A stretch of DNA of 60,000 nucleotides from Owenia fusiformis (Eukaryota; Annelida; Polychaeta; Sabellida; Oweniidae). Every line of letters begins with the position of its first letter. Position 1 is the first letter of the stretch. The position numbers and the translations under genes were made by a program. The stretch covers positions 5,915,815-5,975,814 of the forward strand of contig CAIIXF020000003.1 in the NCBI GenBank assembly GCA_903813345.2, read 5' to 3'. Positions 22,045-33,041 of the stretch are shown here, in pieces. The notes beneath the pieces are model-generated. The model worked only from the letters and a program-made list of their open reading frames with translations. It had not been told where the DNA came from and did no database searches.

Positions 22045-23435
22045 ACATGGTAAGATGTGACAACGGACTATGGATGTATTGCATTGGAACAAAGGAAAAT
22101 GACAACATGAACTAAGCACTTTACCGTTGTCTTAACCGTTTTCAGACAATACCGTTGTCATCCCGATTTTACAGCATATTAGTATATAAAAGGATTTATT
22201 TGTACTGATGCCGTAATAGGGCCAAGCGTACATCAAAAAAATTACAATAAAACTATTTAAAAGAAAACATGGTACAGACATGTTTGACCCACATTTCCGT
22301 TGTCATTTATACAGCATCTGTTGTCCTGTGTCAAATTTTGATCGGTAAAATAAAAGTCTTTATTTCGATTTAACTATATGATGAATGGGAAGACACTTTT
22401 TATGATTGTTGTATCGAAGGAATTTAATCTATTAAAAATGCAGTTAATGAAAATCAAATCGAATATGAACCCGAGCCGCTATTTGTGACAACTGTATCTG
22501 ACTTTTCCGTTTTCAGGGTGTTCTGGTGTGAGTCTAGCCTATTTAGTCAAACACGTTTTACACTGAAAATTGACGTTGATAATCTATAAAAAGACAATTC
22601 TCGACTGGCACCATAGGTCCCATCGCCAGGAAGGTATGGGTGACCATCTAGCTAATATATTTTCATCCTTTGAACGGCGTTAAAGATTACGTAGAACGTC
22701 GTTCAATCGACCTAATGTCGACACATGTCAATGTATTTGGTGCAAAAAGTTAATTTTTTGCTGACTTAATCGAGCTATTTTGACACTCCAGTACTTTGAA
22801 ATATGATAGGTTGTTATCTTATACGTAATTAACGTGTTGTCTTATATTAGTTCTTGAGGGCACTTTTAAATAATTCTTAATGGCATTCAAAGTCATTCTT
22901 ATGGCATTGGAAATCATTTTTAGCCGGCGCCATTTTTACGAATAATATCTATTTGTCATTAGTTTTTTTATCTTCATGTGGATGTTGCATCTAAGAAAAA
23001 ATGATCTGTTGCGTTAGAGTCAACGATAAAAGTCAAGTGAAAACTTTCCAGGTTGCAATTTTACCCCGGTTATTCGGTTAATGTCGTACTAATCGCAAAA
23101 ACAGGAACATTTATAAAGCCATATGAAAAGTCAACTCTTCTAATCCTCAAGTGTAAACTCGGTGCTATTCGGAGCCATAAAACACGCGTGTAAAAACCCC
23201 ACTTAAAATGGTTGCACGCTTTTTATTCTCGTATATGATTTGAATAGAAGTTTAAAAAACATACTAGTAGCATATATTCATGTGTTTATATCGCAAACTC
23301 AGAAGTTAAACCGAAACTTAGAAGTTCAGTTAAGGGAATGTATTCTTTTCGAAATTGCACATCATATTTTGAGAAAGCATTAGCTGTTCCTTGTATTGAC
23401 CGCTTGAAGCTGATCATTCTTCATCCAAAAAGGGA
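22045..23435 (+). repeat. Segmental duplication, second copies
   Basis: 22045-22185 pairs with 18877-19055 and 22383-23435 pairs with 20790-21610, in the same order and orientation. The spacer between the divergent transporter genes is therefore largely a diverged tandem duplication. Confidence 0.72.
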
Positions 23436-24005
23436 TTCATTTATATGTGACATATAACTGAAGGAATATACAGAAATACATTAAACTGGTTTAAAGTGGC
23501 ATAACGACAGTTATAAAAATTGGAGTCACAACATAAACGCTTCACAACGTAAACGTGAACTTCAGTATTTCGTGTTTAGAACGGAAAATTTGAAAATACA
23601 GGTAGGACGTATCTACGGGAATGATTATACTCAGGTATACTTTGCTGGCACTTTTTGTTTCAATGAACAGGAAAACATGTATGTATGCTATGAATATTTT
23701 TGCTCCAAGTATTTGCTCGAAAAGTGTATCAGAAAATATATTCTAGAATTACTAATGACTTTCCGTATCCATCTCTATGAATATATTCTGTTCATGCAGG
23801 AAGTATAAGTGGTATTATAACTTTTTGTGATTTAGAAGTGTTTTCAATGAAACACATATACGTAGCTGCGTATGTTTCATAAACATGTTTATTAAATATA
23901 TTTGTGTTAATCATGTCCGTCGACACTTGCGTCTAACTTCAAATATTTCATCCTAAACGTGAACACTGAAGTTGAACATGTGACTTTGCCGAGGGTGAAT
24001 AAGTA
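23436..24005. other. intergenic spacer, no gene recognised
   Basis: AT-rich sequence with one 78-codon open frame at 23572-23808 that has no domain I recognise. Short inverted similarity between AACGTGAACTTCAG near 23550 and CTGAAGTTGAAC near 23970 hints at a decayed foldback element. Confidence 0.35.
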
Positions 24006-24009
24006 GTTT

Positions 24010-24382
24010 TATCCTATGCCAAGTAGAGTTTTAGGGAGATAAGTTGATAAGATATATCCCGTATCCTGATTTTGAGGTTTCCATATCCAGAACCTCCATA
24101 TCTCCCGCCATATCTCCCGCTTCGGTGCATATCTCCCCGCTTCCGGTAATTTCACGTTACATTTTTTTTTTTTAATTAAATCTTTTTTCAAATTTGTTTT
24201 TTTCAAAAAAAAAATTCTTTGTCAACATTTTTTTCACATTTTTTTAAATTTCTTTTTTATTTTAAATTTTTTTTTTACAATATAAATAAAATGACTTAGC
24301 TTATTAATGATTTGTTTATTTTTACACCTTGTACTATTGAAATGGCCATATGCCCCTGAAAACTCTACTTGGTATAGGATAA
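24010..24382. repeat. Inverted repeat with purine/T-rich centre
   Basis: Arms TATCCTATGCCAAGTAGAGT at left and ACTCTACTTGGTATAGGATA at right are near-complements. The centre holds ATCTCCCGC repeats and a long run of T and A tracts. It is probably a decayed MITE. Confidence 0.6.
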
Positions 24383-24553
24383 AGCAGTTATGTACGGTCG
24401 GTTTGGATATTGGGTTCATCCCTCGTGAGATATATACATCTACCTTCGGTCCCTACGGTCCATCAGGTAGATATGCATATCTCCCTCTGGATAAACCCCA
24501 TATCCAAAACCTCCCAGTACATAACCCTTATATATGCACCCGCAACGCGTTAA

Positions 24554-24815
24554 AGTCCCCGTGTAACGTTTGAAAATATGTTTTTTATTATCCACTTACT
24601 ATAAGAAATTTTTGAAAGAAATGGAGAAAATGTTGTCATTTTTTCAAATATTCAAAATTCCCGCCATTTCCAAAAAACATGGGTGTGTAAAATTTAAAAA
24701 GTCCTTCAAAATTCACTTTTTGAAATAAAAAAAAAAGCTTTCACATATCACACTTTGATAACATTGGGTAAGACTACAATATAATTCAAAGTGGTTTAAA
24801 CTTTATATGGGGGCT
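24554..24815. mobile_element. TTAA-flanked MITE in the upstream region of the intact transporter gene
   Basis: Ends AGTCCCCGTGTAACGTTTGA and, reversed, AGCCCCCATATAAAGTTTAA are flanked by TTAA at 24550-24553 and 24816-24819. It is an internally shortened copy of the 820-bp element at 55757-56576. It ends about 115 bp before the ATG at 24932, so it lies in promoter or 5' UTR sequence of the intact gene. Confidence 0.85.
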
Positions 24816-24931
24816 TTAAACGTTTTCGTGTGCAACCTGTTAATTTGAATACAACTCGATTATCTTATAACAAAGGGAAGGAGAAAAACTGAAAAATAAG
24901 AAAACTTGCACGGCTGTATAACAAAGTCAAA

Positions 24932-27900
24932 ATGGCCGATGTCGATGTCGACGGAGTGATAGTTCTGGTTGTTTTCTATTTGATTGTACTGGTGACTGGA
25001 ATAGTAGCAGGGAGATGTTTCAAAGCCCCCGGAGCATCAGAGACAGAGCTGTCAATGGTGGCAGGAAGGAAGCTGGGACTGGGAGTTGGGATTTTAACAA
25101 TGTCGGGTATGACGTGTAGCGCTGAATAATATCTGAAAATGTTACAAGATACATGCATTTCAATTTAGATCGTAATGGACAAATGAAAGATGATTTAATT
25201 TCTTAAAAATGAGACCAAAAAGTAAATGCCTTTCTGATGTTTTTTGTGCAGCCTTTGAAAACTACATCTAAAATGTCACATTAATGAATATTATTGTGAT
25301 CTAATTTGCGACTGGTTGCCATGATTGTGATCTATATTGCGATTGGCTCCCATGATTGTGATCTATATTGCGACTGGTTGCCATGATTGTGATCAATACT
25401 GCGACTGGTTGCCATGATTGTGATAAATATTTCGACTGGTTGCCATGATTGTGATCTACATTTCGACTGGTTGCAATGATTGTGATCTTTATTGCGACTG
25501 GTTGCCATGATTGTGATCTTTATTGCATTGCGACTGGTTGCCATGATTGTGATCTTTATTGCGACTGGTTGCCATGACTGTGATGTACATTACGACTGGT
25601 TGCCATGATTGTGATCTATATTGCGACTGGTTGCCATGATTGTGATCTATATTGCGACGAGTTGCCATGATTGTGATCTACATTGCGACTAGTTGCCATG
25701 ATTGTGATATATATTGCGACTGGTTGCCATGATTGTGATCTACATTGCGACTGGTTGCCATGATTGTGATCTATATTGCGATGTTTTCCAAATGTTCTTA
25801 AAGTATGTAAACAGGAGACTTAAATTAGTGAATAATATAATAATATATTTTTTCCTTTATTAAGCATCATTCGTCGGAGGAGGGTACTTAAATGGCCTTG
25901 CTGAGGGAATGGCCTTAGGTGGAATAGCGTGGACCACACCTCCCCTTGGGATCATGTTTGGACTTTTTCTTTGTAAGTCATATTACATACAGGGTTTTTC
26001 TTAAATAAATGCGTTCCCGATTGTGTAGTTTGACCCTTCTGCACATTCATATTTGTTCTATGGGAGGTAAAGGTTATCCATATAAGCAGGTCTGTAGTTC
26101 ATAACTCCTAGAACACTAACAAAAATTGACTTCATCTTGGAAAAAGCAAACCAGAGGGACTTTCAACTTTGATGATACTTAATATTGGTTTAGTTGCAAT
26201 TTACCTTATATGAAAAACTGCTGGCGTTAAACAGGTCCCTGATTTTGAATTGAATGATGTCAAACAGAGACATAAAAAAGATTTCTGTGTCATGTCGACA
26301 ATAAAGGGCACTAAAATGCTACAATCGATTTGTTCAGTAAGAAGTTAGTTTACCTGGTGTTGAATCGTATTCAAAATTGAATTGATGCAAAAAATACTTT
26401 GCTGTTAAAAGCCTGGGGTATTGGAATGTAGTACTTAATTTATTAAGTACTACATTCGAATATCTTGTATAAAAAATTACATTTTCTAAGTTATATAAAT
26501 TATGTTTTTTTGTCCCTGTATTTTGACACCAATTGAGTTTTCTTCACACAGTCCACTAAATATACACAAATGACATGCACTAGGCTCATTTTAAACATGT
26601 CATATACAATCATGTACTCAAGTTTGTCTCAAAAAATGTTACACTTACACAAAGTTCAATATCTTTCTAGTTTTTGACTTTTCCCCTAAAATATACTTTG
26701 GATACCAAAAGACAAACCTTTCTCGAATAATTTGATACCATCACATTCAAAATCTGTCTTTGATTGGGTTTTAGTGTCCCATGGTAAAATCTGACTTGCG
26801 CCAACTTCTAAGTGATTGGATGGACCAAATGACAAAAGAGGAACAGTTTCTTTAACATGTAACTTTCTTCTGAGTAGAAGCTTGACCTTAAACGCAGTCA
26901 GTCTGTAATTTTCCTATTTGTCTCACATATGATCATTGGCCATGGGTCTATCCGCATAAACACGTGGTCGCCTCTACATTTTCTCCAAAGCAAATCTGAG
27001 GTACCCTTGCCCAGGCGCACATGCATTGCAATATCACACTGATTCCATCAATTATTTTTGCAGAAGTTCATTTCGGTCAGTTTGTGATGCTGTAAAGCGC
27101 TTTCAGAATCCCTTTCCAAAAATCAAGGGTGTAAAGTGGGATGAACCTTGGGGCCAATCCATTGGGTAATTCAATGCTATCTTCTGATTTCCAAAAGAGT
27201 TCTATCAAACGATCTGCTACAGGCCTTTGTACCACCCTGTTGCCATCATACGTAACAACATTGGACACTATGACAATGAAATCTTGTATTTCTATCCAGG
27301 AAAGAAACACCTGGATCATTGATCATAACAAGATATCACTGTCCACAGCACAAGAATTGATCACTACATGTCCAACCACTGAGAAGTTGGCGCAAATCAG
27401 ATTTCACATGCGTCTATAAAATCTGTCCTATACAGCCAATCATGGACGGATTTTGAATCTGATGGTGTGGATTTATTCGAGAAAGACTGGTCTTTTGGTA
27501 TCTAAGTATATTTTAGGAATTAATGAAGAATCATGAAATATATTGAACTTTTTGTAAGTGTAACATTTTTTGAGACACACTGTATTCATGAAATTCTTTG
27601 ATGATTTACTTCTATTTCAGCTGCCTTTGTATTCGGAGGTCCAATGCGCCAACGAAAATACTTAACATTTTTCGATCCATTCCAAGAAAAATATGGCAAG
27701 GAAGTGACTGCGTTTCTCTTCCTGGCACATTTGTTAGGAACGAATTTCTATATGGCTGCTATACTGTCTGCCTTGGGTTTGTACATGTTTGTCATTTAGA
27801 CTTTAAAAACGCAGTGAGGAGGCATGGCAATAAATGTATGTATGAAGCCCTTTTAATGAAGGATGGCACTGGCGGATCTGGGGGGACAGGGTCCGGGGCC

Positions 27901-30900
27901 TTTATGGACATTACTGAGCCTTTAAGTCTAATTTTAGGCTAAATAATCCTTATTTTTTTAATTTGGGCCCACTTTTTTGAAAAAAAATCCGCGCGAGACT
28001 TAAAATATGCCCCCCCCCCCCCCAGCTCTCCTGTTAGTTTCCAGATCCGTCTCTGGATGGTTTTTATGAATATAATACTAATACTATTCATGTGTTAGAC
28101 AGATAAGCGCCGTCTAGAGGTAACTAGAAAACTGGTGCTGCCATCTTTTATTCAGCTCTTAATTTGGGCCAGACTGCCATTCACGTACATGTTAAAATAT
28201 TGTAGTGACTTAATTTTATGATTTATCAAAAATTGATTCAGTATAAAACGTGAATGACATACGATATGATGACCCAGTTAATGTACATATTGTGATCAAT
28301 CATCAAAAAGTTGGTTGTTTAACTGATAAACCAAGCTATTTAGAGAATTTAAGCATTGCATCAATGGAGATTTGGCCCAAGTTTTTTTCAGAAAGCCATG
28401 GAAAATGATTTAAAAATCATGACTGTATACATCAAAGTTATTCTTGTAGAAAATCCAAATACCCTCTGTAAAGAAAAAAGTGCATGGTCCTTTATCAGTG
28501 TAATATGTATGTATCTGTGTAATATTATTAAACTCTTGGAGGCACATGGCGTAGATATTGTGAATGATTTGTGGAAATTTTAAGAAATTAGATGAAAATT
28601 TAAAAAAGTTAGCAATGGTTTAAATGTGACCTTTTCCTTTAAATTGCGTCCTAAATTACAATTTGCTATTTACAGTGTAATGCATTTTCCTCTAAGGCTA
28701 GGGTATCATTGTATATATATATATTGTATATGTTATATTCTTCATACCATTGTAAAGCCCGTTCCAAACTGGGCATGACCTCTGAATTTGAAGGATATTA
28801 CCTCAAATGTTATCACAAAACGCTTGTAATTAGTCAGCCTTTCGTTCTATAACTGATATTTTCAAGAAGTTTTATTGGATTGAAAACTTTTTAAAATGGT
28901 TATTCTTCTAAACGTAACTATAACAAGTTAACTTCATGCCTCAGAAGATCCCCTTCTTGAGCACATTGTTGGGTATAGGATTATGACGTCGATTTATGGT
29001 AAAAAGTCACACTGACAATTTTGGGATTTGTTCTATTCAATCCTCTGTAAATTTATACCATACGATACCATACGATACGATACCATCGTATTTACGAAAT
29101 TCTCTCCATTTAGTCAAGGTATACATACTAGAGGTGTCACGGTTTCCCGATATTGGACCGAATTTCGGTCCAGATGCTTCGGTTCGGGACACGGGACAGA
29201 AAGGGTTAATATCGGTTCGGTATCGGTACATAAATTCCTTCCCTAAAATGCATAAAAACGTGTATAAACAGCGAGGAACACCTCCGATTTCGTTCTGAAA
29301 AATTAAATATTTTCACTTACCTCGTACCTAGATTACACTTCTTTGCATAGAAAAGTGTAATTAACGGACCCGCGATTTCAGGTAGATGGTAATGCTTGTT
29401 CGTAAATTTCTTCACCGTCGTTCACAAATCGAGTGCATTATCAGTATGCGGGATGAAGGAAAGAAATTGATAAATCGAGCCTGCATCTACTAAGTCGAAA
29501 AAGTCGGCAGTTTGGAAGTATTTTGGGACTCCGATATCACAAGGTATACCAATTGGTCATAGTTCACCGTGCAGACTATGTGAAATGCCGATCACATTCG
29601 CGGCAGATGCTTTATATTCGATTTTAATTGACGTTTTTTATTTCTGAATGTGATTTTGAAAAGTGAAACTGAAAGTGAAACTCATCATCAGACATTGCAT
29701 CATTTTTAATGTTCTGTCCCGTCCCGTCCCGAAAGTACCGTGTCCCGAGACCATTTGTACCGTTCCGTACCGTACCGAAATTATTTTGGACCGTGACACC
29801 TCTAATACATACATTATACATGTACCTCTGAAGCTATATCGAAACTGGTATTTTCGATGGACCAGCCTTACCAGCCAGACAATACTAACCTAGAACATCT
29901 CAAGTCATGTAAAGAATGTTTGAATATTACTATTCTAGTATTTCTTTCCAGGATCAAGTCTGAGTGTTATAATAGGTTTAGATAGGGTGGTATCCATCAT
30001 CATATCGGCCGTCATTGCAGTGTTTTATACAATGGTGGGGATGATGGTCGCTGTAGCCTACACAGACATCATTGAACTAATCCTTATTGTCATTGGCATG
30101 GTAAGCATTTTTATTGGCAGTATATATATAGCCTTGCATAAGGAAGTGGTCTGACTTTTCACCGGTGCTCACATCTTCAGCGTTGGCCGTGATTTAAATA
30201 AATTATGTTCATGGGTACGAAAGAATATGATAGTATTATAGGAGCTACTCGCTTCTTCTGAAGGTGAGTATTAGCACTTCATAGCAAGTACAAATTGCAT
30301 TTCTAATAGTTACACTTTTTATTATTCCAGGGAATCGCAATTCCATTCGCTGCAACCAATGAACATGTCCACCTTAGCACCGCGCAGGAGAAATGGTTAG
30401 GAAACATCGAAACGGTTCAAATAGGAAAATGGATAGACTTCCTTGTATTATCGGTAATTTCACAACATTCTAAAACATCAAACGAATCAAACATGCGCTT
30501 TTCATGGAGTTTGGAGGAGTAATTTTCCTTCTCATTCATTTCAATAAGGCGCCATCTATTAATAACGTCTTTAATAAAGTGTGCAAATCCTTATCTCGTT
30601 TAGACATAGTTATTGGTAAGAGATGATATTGATACTTGGCATGAAGTCATATTACTTTCCAAGATACCTCAGAAATACCGATGAGGTATCTTAAGGGGAA
30701 AATTATTTTTATTTCCGATGAAAAGAACAATTGATCGATAAAACAAGCATTTCTACACGCATATTTTTTGCGAAACGCCAAATTTCAGAAGAGCGAAATC
30801 TCCCTATCATCATAATTACAGAGTAGCTAAATATTTTACCGTGGAAGATAATGTCAATATTAATTCCACTGGACCAGGGAATTCTCGGCGATATTGATAA

Positions 30901-32760
30901 TGATTTGATTTCAAAAACAACATTCATCTCCTTTCAACTTTCTAGTTTCTTGGCTCCATACCATGGCAGGGACAATTTCAAAGATTTTTATCTGCGCGGT
31001 CTGCTAGAGATGCTCGTATAATTGGCGTTGTTGGGGGAATAGTGACGTTCATCCTGGCCATAGCGCCACTCAGTATTGGCGCAATTGGAGTATCAACCGG
31101 TCAGTGAAGATTTATTTACGAATATCTTTTTCCACGGTATTCAATCATTGAGTTATGAATTATGAAAATGATTCTACTTTAGCACATAGACACTCTATTC
31201 GGCAGTTGCTATGGCAACCCTTGTTATAGTTCAGCGGAGTATTGTTTTTTTTTCAAGTTGTAAAACTAGTTTACTATGTATGCAACTTATTATGAAAAAC
31301 AAATATGTCATTCGTTTCGTAATCATCTGGACTATTTCAGACTGGATGAATACGACTTACAAAAAAGATCCATTTCAAGCAAGGGAAACATCTCTGATGC
31401 TTCCATTAGTGATGTATCATCTCACACCAAGACCAGTTGCAATCATTGGTGAGTAATGTCTTCTTTGTCGGCCCCGCCACGGACCTCTGCCAGATTACCT
31501 CCTCTGTGTCTAGGCTCAATAAATATTAATCCTTTGAGCCTACTACCAATAGGGGATGGATCTGGCTCCGTATCGGTGGGCCCCGCTAGTGATGTATCAC
31601 CTCACACCAAGACCAGTTGCAATCATTGATACTGTCTTCCTTGTTGCTTCCAATAGTGATGCATAACGATCACACCGAGAACTCAGAATTGTTACAATCA
31701 GAGGCTAGAATGTATGATCTCAACAAACAAACTGTGGTCTTACGGTAGAGTGTTATTTGATCCCTACCTGTACATGTATATGTGTGTGGGCCCCGAATCA
31801 GTGCCACCGGTTAACGACAGTGAATATAAACTCATCAATTTGTGATTCCTAGCGTTGTGTGGTATAGCAGCAGCAGTGATGTCTTCACTCGACTCTTCAC
31901 TATTGGGTTCCAGTGCTTTGTTCTGCCACAACATCTACAGAGGCCTTATAAGAAAAAAGGTATGTTTCATGTAAAAAGTGTAGGATATGCAATGGCGGAT
32001 CCAGAAGCTAGCAAGGGGGGTTCAAACGTCTGGCAAATAATTCCGGGGCCCACCCATGGGGCCGGCCCCATTCCCTCTGTGATACGCATTTTATAATAAC
32101 TTGTGTCCGAAAAAATGTTTGTCAACTTAAATTAATTAACGAAATTGTTAGATTCCTATCGTTGAAAAACTGCACTGCTTACGTATCCCTGTGTTTTAGG
32201 CCTCCGAACGAGAATTTATGTGGGCTCAACGAATTACCATAGTCGTTCTCGGGATACTGGCCTCAATCACCGCTATCTACGCTGACACCATTTATGGTCT
32301 GGTGCTTTTTGGGTCCGAATTTGGTTTAGTTATGGTATTCCCACATTTGGTCTGCAGCATGTACATTCCCGTGTCCAACGGATATGGTGCCCTGATTGGC
32401 TCTTCGTTATCTCTCATTTTACGTATTGGTGGAGGAGATGAGTTGATGAACCTGGCACCGTTTATTCCGTATCCACCATACGATCACAAAACACAACTTT
32501 TTCCCGTTCGTATACTTTGTGTACTCGTCGCCATCGTGACAACTGTTGTGATTTCAGTAGTGACAAGGTGTCTATTTCAAAATGGTATAATCTCCAAGCA
32601 ATTTGATGTGTTGAACCAATTCCCAGACAAAGACAACGCAACAGATACAAACGAACTGGAATCGAAAAAAGAAATGGAAATTCGTGGCATTAGTGCCATA
32701 AGCGATCGTGACAGTTACTATTATGACAACCCTATAGCTATATCAGATGACACAAAGTAA
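24932..32760 (+). CDS. SLC5A7-like: SLC5A7-like high-affinity choline transporter (546 aa, nine coding exons)
   Basis: Exons: 24932-25106, 25865-25972, 27621-27776, 29952-30100, 30331-30453, 30946-31099, 31341-31448, 31853-31959, 32200-32760. All junctions are GT...AG and phases agree; the joined CDS is 1641 nt. The product is a polytopic SLC5-type sodium symporter. Recognisable blocks are SFVGGGYLNGLAEGMALGG (exon 2), FGGPMRQRKYLTFFDPFQEK (exon 3), VAVAYTDIIELILIVIG (exon 4), LGSIPWQGQFQRFLSA (exon 6), AAAVMSSLDSSLLGSSALF (exon 8) and LRIGGGDELMNLAPFIPYPP (exon 9). In animals this family performs Na+- and Cl--dependent choline uptake at cholinergic terminals for acetylcholine synthesis. Length is close to the usual 560-580 aa. 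The C-terminal tail is short and acidic (NPIAISDDTK), and I do not see the family's dileucine-type endocytosis signal. ATG 24932 is chosen because it gives the same N-terminus as the pseudogene. Choline specificity is inferred from family resemblance. Confidence 0.93.
25300..25785. repeat. 31-bp minisatellite in intron 1 of the intact transporter gene
   Basis: About 16 copies of GCGACTGGTTGCCATGATTG plus TGATCTATATT. It starts about 190 bp after the exon 1 donor, and I could not match its unit to that junction. Confidence 0.92.
26617..27582. mobile_element. Degenerate mariner-like element in intron 2 of the intact transporter gene
   Basis: Terminal inverted repeats of about 200 bp (GTCTCAAAAAATGTTACACT near the left end, AGTGTAACATTTTTTGAGAC near the right) are flanked by TA at 26615-26616 and 27583-27584. 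The minus strand at 27077-27319 keeps a short frame (YTLDFWKGILKALYSI) resembling the end of a Tc1/mariner transposase. There is no complete ORF. The element ends 38 bp before exon 3. Confidence 0.82.
27867..28055. mobile_element. GGCGGATCC-type MITE (5-bp target duplication)
   Basis: Ends CACTGGCGGATCTGG and, reversed, CAGAGACGGATCTGG are flanked by GATGG at 27862-27866 and 28056-28060. A C-homopolymer lies near the right end. It sits in intron 3 of the intact transporter gene and belongs to the same family as the exon-disrupting copy at 14024-14334. Confidence 0.85.
28061..29120. other. intron 3 of the intact transporter gene, no feature recognised
   Basis: AT-rich intronic DNA between two MITEs. 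Short frames at 28356-28583 and 28996-29298 have no domain and no splice support. Confidence 0.45.
29129..29804. mobile_element. hAT-type non-autonomous element
   Basis: Ends TAGAGGTGTCACGG and, reversed, TAGAGGTGTCACGG are flanked by a perfect 8-bp duplication ATACATAC at 29121-29128 and 29805-29812. An 8-bp duplication with a TAG/CAG-RGGTGT end is typical of the hAT superfamily. Subterminal GGTTCGG/CCGTACCG repeats are dense, and no transposase is present. It lies in intron 3 of the intact transporter gene. Confidence 0.9.
31478..31578. mobile_element. Small MITE with 8-bp target duplication in intron 7
   Basis: A 101-bp insertion with ends CACGGACC and, reversed, CACCGATACGG is flanked by GGCCCCGC at 31470-31477 and 31579-31586. 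It separates the real exon 7 junction from its duplicated copy at 31587. Confidence 0.65.
31587..31700 (+). repeat. Two decayed extra copies of the exon 7 splice junction
   Basis: TAGTGATGTATCACCTCACA...GCAATCATTG at 31587-31628 repeats the end of exon 7 (31407-31448). A poorer copy starts at 31654, 67 bp later. In the first copy the donor GGTGAG is replaced by GATACT, so it cannot compete as a 5' splice site. This is the intact gene's counterpart of the 66/71-bp array in the pseudogene. Confidence 0.85.
31990..32095. mobile_element. One-ended fragment of the GGCGGATCC-type element
   Basis: ATGGCGGATCCAGAAGCTAG begins a G- and C-rich stretch (GGGGCCCACCCATGGGG) in intron 8. No matching second terminus is seen. 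Confidence 0.55.
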
Positions 32761-32980
32761 TACCATAACCCATTACGAAATAGATTAAAACATTTTTGAA
32801 TCTCCATATTATGTAATTGTAACATATCAGCCGATGAACAGTGAGGTCCAACTTAAATGAGGCATGTGTCAAACCGGATGTGAAACAATTGGAAATGGAT
32901 GACTACTTCAGATCGTGAAGTAACATTCACTTCTAAGATTTGAGATTTAATGGAATAGTGGAACTCTATAGTGTCTTTAT

Positions 32981-33004
32981 AATAAATATTTACAATGAAA
33001 TAAA
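32981..33004 (+). terminator. Candidate polyadenylation signals of the intact transporter gene
   Basis: AATAAA occurs at 32981-32986 and 32999-33004, about 220-240 bp after the stop codon at 32760. This is a plausible 3' UTR end. The actual cleavage site is not visible. Confidence 0.5.
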
Positions 33005-33041
33005 CATAAACATAAACCATATATAAATAGTTAAATATCAC

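Noticed and set aside
23572-23808. 78-codon frame with a non-ATG start
   Set aside because: No domain, no conservation with the duplicated segment, and no splice or promoter support.
25107-25790. 31-bp array in intron 1 of the intact gene as another donor-seeded repeat
   Set aside because: I could not match its unit to the exon 1 junction.
30709-30927. 72-codon minus-strand frame in a transporter intron
   Set aside because: Antisense to intron 5 of the intact gene, with no recognisable domain.
31842-32096. 84-codon frame on the plus strand
   Set aside because: It crosses exon 8 of the transporter in the wrong frame and runs into the intron.
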